14,277 nt of DNA from Arcobacter sp. UBA7394 (lineage in GTDB: Bacteria > Campylobacterota > Campylobacteria > Campylobacterales > Arcobacteraceae). Where the stretch lies: the NCBI GenBank assembly GCA_002470185.1, contig DKNG01000259.1, forward strand, positions 3,849 through 18,125. Reading direction: 5' to 3'. This document shows, in pieces, positions 12,216 to 14,277 of the stretch (its first letter is position 1; every line of letters starts with the position of its first letter). The notes below the pieces were generated by a model. The model was given only the letters and a program-made list of their open reading frames with translations. It was not told the DNA's origin and did not search any database. A program made the translations under genes and the position numbers.

Positions 12216-13580
12216 TTATACGATTATATCTTTTCTAGCTTCTTTTAATGTATCAGCAATCATAAATGATAATTCTAATGCTTGATCAGCATTTAATCTT
12301 GGATCACATTGAGTATTATATCTAGATGCTAAACCTTCTTGAGTAATAGCCGAACTAGCACTTCCTGTACACTCAGTAACATCTTGTCCTGTCATTTCTA
12401 AGTGAATACCACCAGCATAAGTTCCCTCAGCTCTATGGATTTGGAAGAATTTTCTAACTTCACTTAATACAGCTTCAAAATCTCTAGTTTTATAACCATT
12501 GTCAGCTTTGATAGTATTACCATGCATAGGATCAGATGACCATAATACATTTTTACCTTCTTTTTTAACTCTTGCTAATAATTTAGGGAAATGATCTTCA
12601 ATTTTATTTGCACCCATTCTAACAATAAGATTTAATCTTCCTGCTTCATTTTCTGGGTTTAAAGTATCAATTAATTGAATTAATTCGTCTTCTTTCATAG
12701 AAGGACCAACTTTACATCCAATAGGATTTTTAATACCTCTAAAGTACTCAATATGAGCATCTTTTAAGTCTCTTGTTCTATCACCTATCCATAACATATG
12801 TGCAGCACAGTTGTACCAATCACCAGAAATAGAATCTTTTCTAGTTAATGCTTGCTCATAGTTTAATAATAGTGCTTCATGAGAAGTAAACAGTGTAGTT
12901 TGATTTAGTTGAGCAGTATTCTCACTAGTAATTCCACATGCTTTCATAAAATTTAATGATTCAGTAATCTTAGATGCAATTTCTTCATATTTTGAACCTA
13001 ATTCATTATCTTTTACGAAATCTAAGTTCCACGATTGAACAGAATTTAAATCAGCCATCCCACCTCTTGAGAATGCTCTTAAAAGGTTCATTGTCGCAGC
13101 ACTTTGATTATATGCTTTTAATAATCTTTTTGATTTAGGATTTCTAGATTTTTCTGTAAAGTCAATATCATTAATAATATCTCCTCTATATGAAGGTAAA
13201 GAAATACCATTTATCTCTTCAAAATCAGCAGATCTTGGTTTTGCAAATTGTCCTGCAACTCGTCCTACTTTTACAACTGGACATCCACCTGAGAAAGTTA
13301 AAACAACTGCCATTTGCATCATAACTTTAAATAAATCTTTAATATTATTTGCATTAAATGAAGTGAATGATTCAGCACAGTCTCCACCTTGTAAAAGAAA
13401 AGCTTTTCCATTTACAACATCCGCTAATTGATTTTTTAAACTTAATGCTTCACCAGCAAAAATTAAAGGTGGATATGAACTTAATTCATTCTCTACTTTT
13501 TTTAATTTTTCTAAGTCATTATAAGTTGGTTGTTGCTTGATTGGGAAATCTCTCCAACTACTTGGATTCCAAGTTTTCAT
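12216..13580 (-). CDS. aroG: Class II 3-deoxy-D-arabino-heptulosonate 7-phosphate (DAHP) synthase
   Basis: This 454-residue enzyme of the plant/Mycobacterium-like class II family condenses phosphoenolpyruvate and erythrose 4-phosphate, the first step of the shikimate pathway to aromatic amino acids. The metal ligands align with the class II pattern: C68 in 'QGGDCAESF', H353 in 'DPMHGN', E395 in '[16 protein letters not shown]' and D426 in '[13 protein letters not shown]'. Phosphate-binding parts '[12 protein letters not shown]' (106-117) and 'KVGPSM' (290-295) are present. It is full length, starting [10 protein letters not shown] as many homologues do, with AAAAGGC 7 nt before the ATG. The neighbouring transaldolase provides pentose-phosphate intermediates including erythrose 4-phosphate, a sensible though loose metabolic link. 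The gene ends at the shared bidirectional terminator. Confidence 0.96.
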   Translation of the reverse strand: MKTWNPSSWRDFPIKQQPTYNDLEKLKKVENELSSYPPLIFAGEALSLKNQLADVVNGKAFLLQGGDCAESFTSFNANNIKDLFKVMMQMAVVLTFSGGCPVVKVGRVAGQFAKPRSADFEEINGISLPSYRGDIINDIDFTEKSRNPKSKRLLKAYNQSAATMNLLRAFSRGGMADLNSVQSWNLDFVKDNELGSKYEEIASKITESLNFMKACGITSENTAQLNQTTLFTSHEALLLNYEQALTRKDSISGDWYNCAAHMLWIGDRTRDLKDAHIEYFRGIKNPIGCKVGPSMKEDELIQLIDTLNPENEAGRLNLIVRMGANKIEDHFPKLLARVKKEGKNVLWSSDPMHGNTIKADNGYKTRDFEAVLSEVRKFFQIHRAEGTYAGGIHLEMTGQDVTECTGSASSAITQEGLASRYNTQCDPRLNADQALELSFMIADTLKEARKDIIV

Positions 13581-13691
13581 CTATTTGCCTTTTAATTTTA
13601 TTTAATAATGGAAGATTTTATCGAAAAGTTACTTAATTGGAGAAAGTTTTTTTGTTGCTAATTTGTAATTTTTAGAAAGAGGAAGCGCGAT

Positions 13692-13697
13692 ATTATA
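13692..13697 (-). promoter_or_regulatory. Candidate -10 box for aroG
   Basis: A perfect TATAAT on the minus strand directly follows the tal hairpin. It would give a leader of about 105 nt with no internal ATG, so no leader peptide is seen. A TAAAAT (about 13613-13618) nearer the gene is an alternative. Confidence 0.45.
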
Positions 13698-13702
13698 AAG
13701 AC

Positions 13703-13726
13703 TGTAGCACTATTTCTAGTACTACA
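13703..13726 (-). terminator. Hairpin downstream of tal with GAAA tetraloop
   Basis: On the minus strand TGTAGTACTA (13726-13717) pairs with TAGTGCTACA (13712-13703), 10 bp including one U.G pair, around a GAAA loop. It starts 8 nt after the tal stop. The tail GTCTTTATAAT is only weakly T-rich, so it may be a partial terminator or an mRNA-end stabiliser. Confidence 0.55.
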
Positions 13727-13734
13727 AATCTCTA

Positions 13735-14277
13735 TTAGTTAATTAGTTTTGATAAAAGATCTTTGAATGATACTTTAAAAGCATCTAATCCATCTTTTAA
13801 AAGTTTTGAATAAATATTTTCAACATTTATTCCTTTTTCAGCTAATAATTCAAAATACTCATTACAATCTTCTTCACTCATAATTTCCGTAGGTTCTTTA
13901 ATCCCATCTTCTAACCAATCTTCAATAGTTGCTAAAGGAGCAGTGTTTACTGAATTTGGGTAGATTAAATTATCAATGTAATAAGAAGGAGCTAACTCAT
14001 TTCCTTTTACACCAGTACTTGCAAATAAAGTTCTAATGTTTTTATTTTCAAATTTGTTAACTTCATGGTAACATTTAGTTGCATTAACAATTCCTAATCT
14101 AGCAGTTTCTAAACCTTTTGCTAAACAATCACTATCTGCTAGTCTATCAAGTCTAGATACAAATACAGAAACAACTGCTTTAATATCTTTATTTGATTCT
14201 TTGATACCTTCATTAAGTGCTTGCGCACATTTTATTGCTTGATCAGGTGAGAAGATTAATGTAGCATTTACATGAAT
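13735..14277 (-). CDS. tal: Transaldolase, C-terminal 180 residues (cut by window edge)
   Basis: The frame is open from the window edge (Ile first) to a TAA at 13735-13737. It contains transaldolase signatures: 'IHVNATLIFSPDQAIKCAQA' at the visible start (the NxTLIFS strand), 'AVVSVFVSRLDR' (34-45), the 'LFASTGVKGNELAPSYYIDNLI' region (84-105) and 'NTAPLATIEDWL'. The Schiff-base lysine lies in the missing N-terminal part. The enzyme moves a dihydroxyacetone unit between sugar phosphates in the pentose phosphate pathway and yields erythrose 4-phosphate, a substrate of the adjacent DAHP synthase. The gene is on the same strand as aroG, 154 nt upstream, with a hairpin and a candidate promoter between. 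Confidence 0.9.
   Translation of the reverse strand: MHVNATLIFSPDQAIKCAQALNEGIKESNKDIKAVVSVFVSRLDRLADSDCLAKGLETARLGIVNATKCYHEVNKFENKNIRTLFASTGVKGNELAPSYYIDNLIYPNSVNTAPLATIEDWLEDGIKEPTEIMSEEDCNEYFELLAEKGINVENIYSKLLKDGLDAFKVSFKDLLSKLIN

Overview
The window is AT-rich (Campylobacterota-like composition). It looks like a chromosomal segment from an Arcobacter-type bacterium. The evidence is the very low GC, class II DAHP synthase, a transaldolase of the type seen in that group, near-absent -35 boxes with TATAAT-like -10 boxes, and tightly overlapping genes. The genus-level call is an inference.

Positions 1-9171, minus strand: a type IVb (Tad/Flp) pilus operon, read from right to left. The order is flp major pilin, tadV prepilin peptidase, a tadG-like minor pilin, tadZ, tadA ATPase, tadB, tadC, an rcpC/cpaB-like protein with an SH3-like tail, a tadE-like minor pilin, and an rcpA/cpaC secretin cut off by the window edge. 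Most junctions overlap (ATGA or TAATG). A terminator-like hairpin lies between flp and tadV and probably sets a high pilin:machinery ratio.

Positions 9172-9828: a 657-bp gene-free leader and spacer. Its key element is a class I cyclic-di-GMP riboswitch aptamer (GEMM-I) about 110 nt upstream of the flp start codon and in the same orientation. It has a swapped base pair at the ligand-adjacent 21-46 position.

Positions 9829-11357, minus strand: a two-gene unit upstream of the riboswitch. It encodes an ODP/flavodiiron-like metallo-beta-lactamase-fold protein and, coupled by TAATG, a diguanylate cyclase with GGEEF and an RxxD I-site but no sensor domain of its own. A reasonable hypothesis is that an oxygen/iron/NO-sensing di-iron protein controls the cyclase, the cyclase makes c-di-GMP, and the riboswitch converts c-di-GMP into Tad pilus expression.

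Positions 11358-12200, plus strand: gatC, followed by a gene that conventional ORF calling breaks. It encodes a YffB/Spx/ArsC-family thioredoxin-fold protein with an in-frame UGA exactly at the catalytic cysteine position and a fitting bacterial SECIS hairpin 22 nt downstream. It is therefore very probably a selenoprotein. A strong bidirectional terminator follows.

Positions 12201-14277, minus strand: class II DAHP synthase (aroG) and the C-terminal 180 residues of transaldolase (tal), which runs off the right edge.
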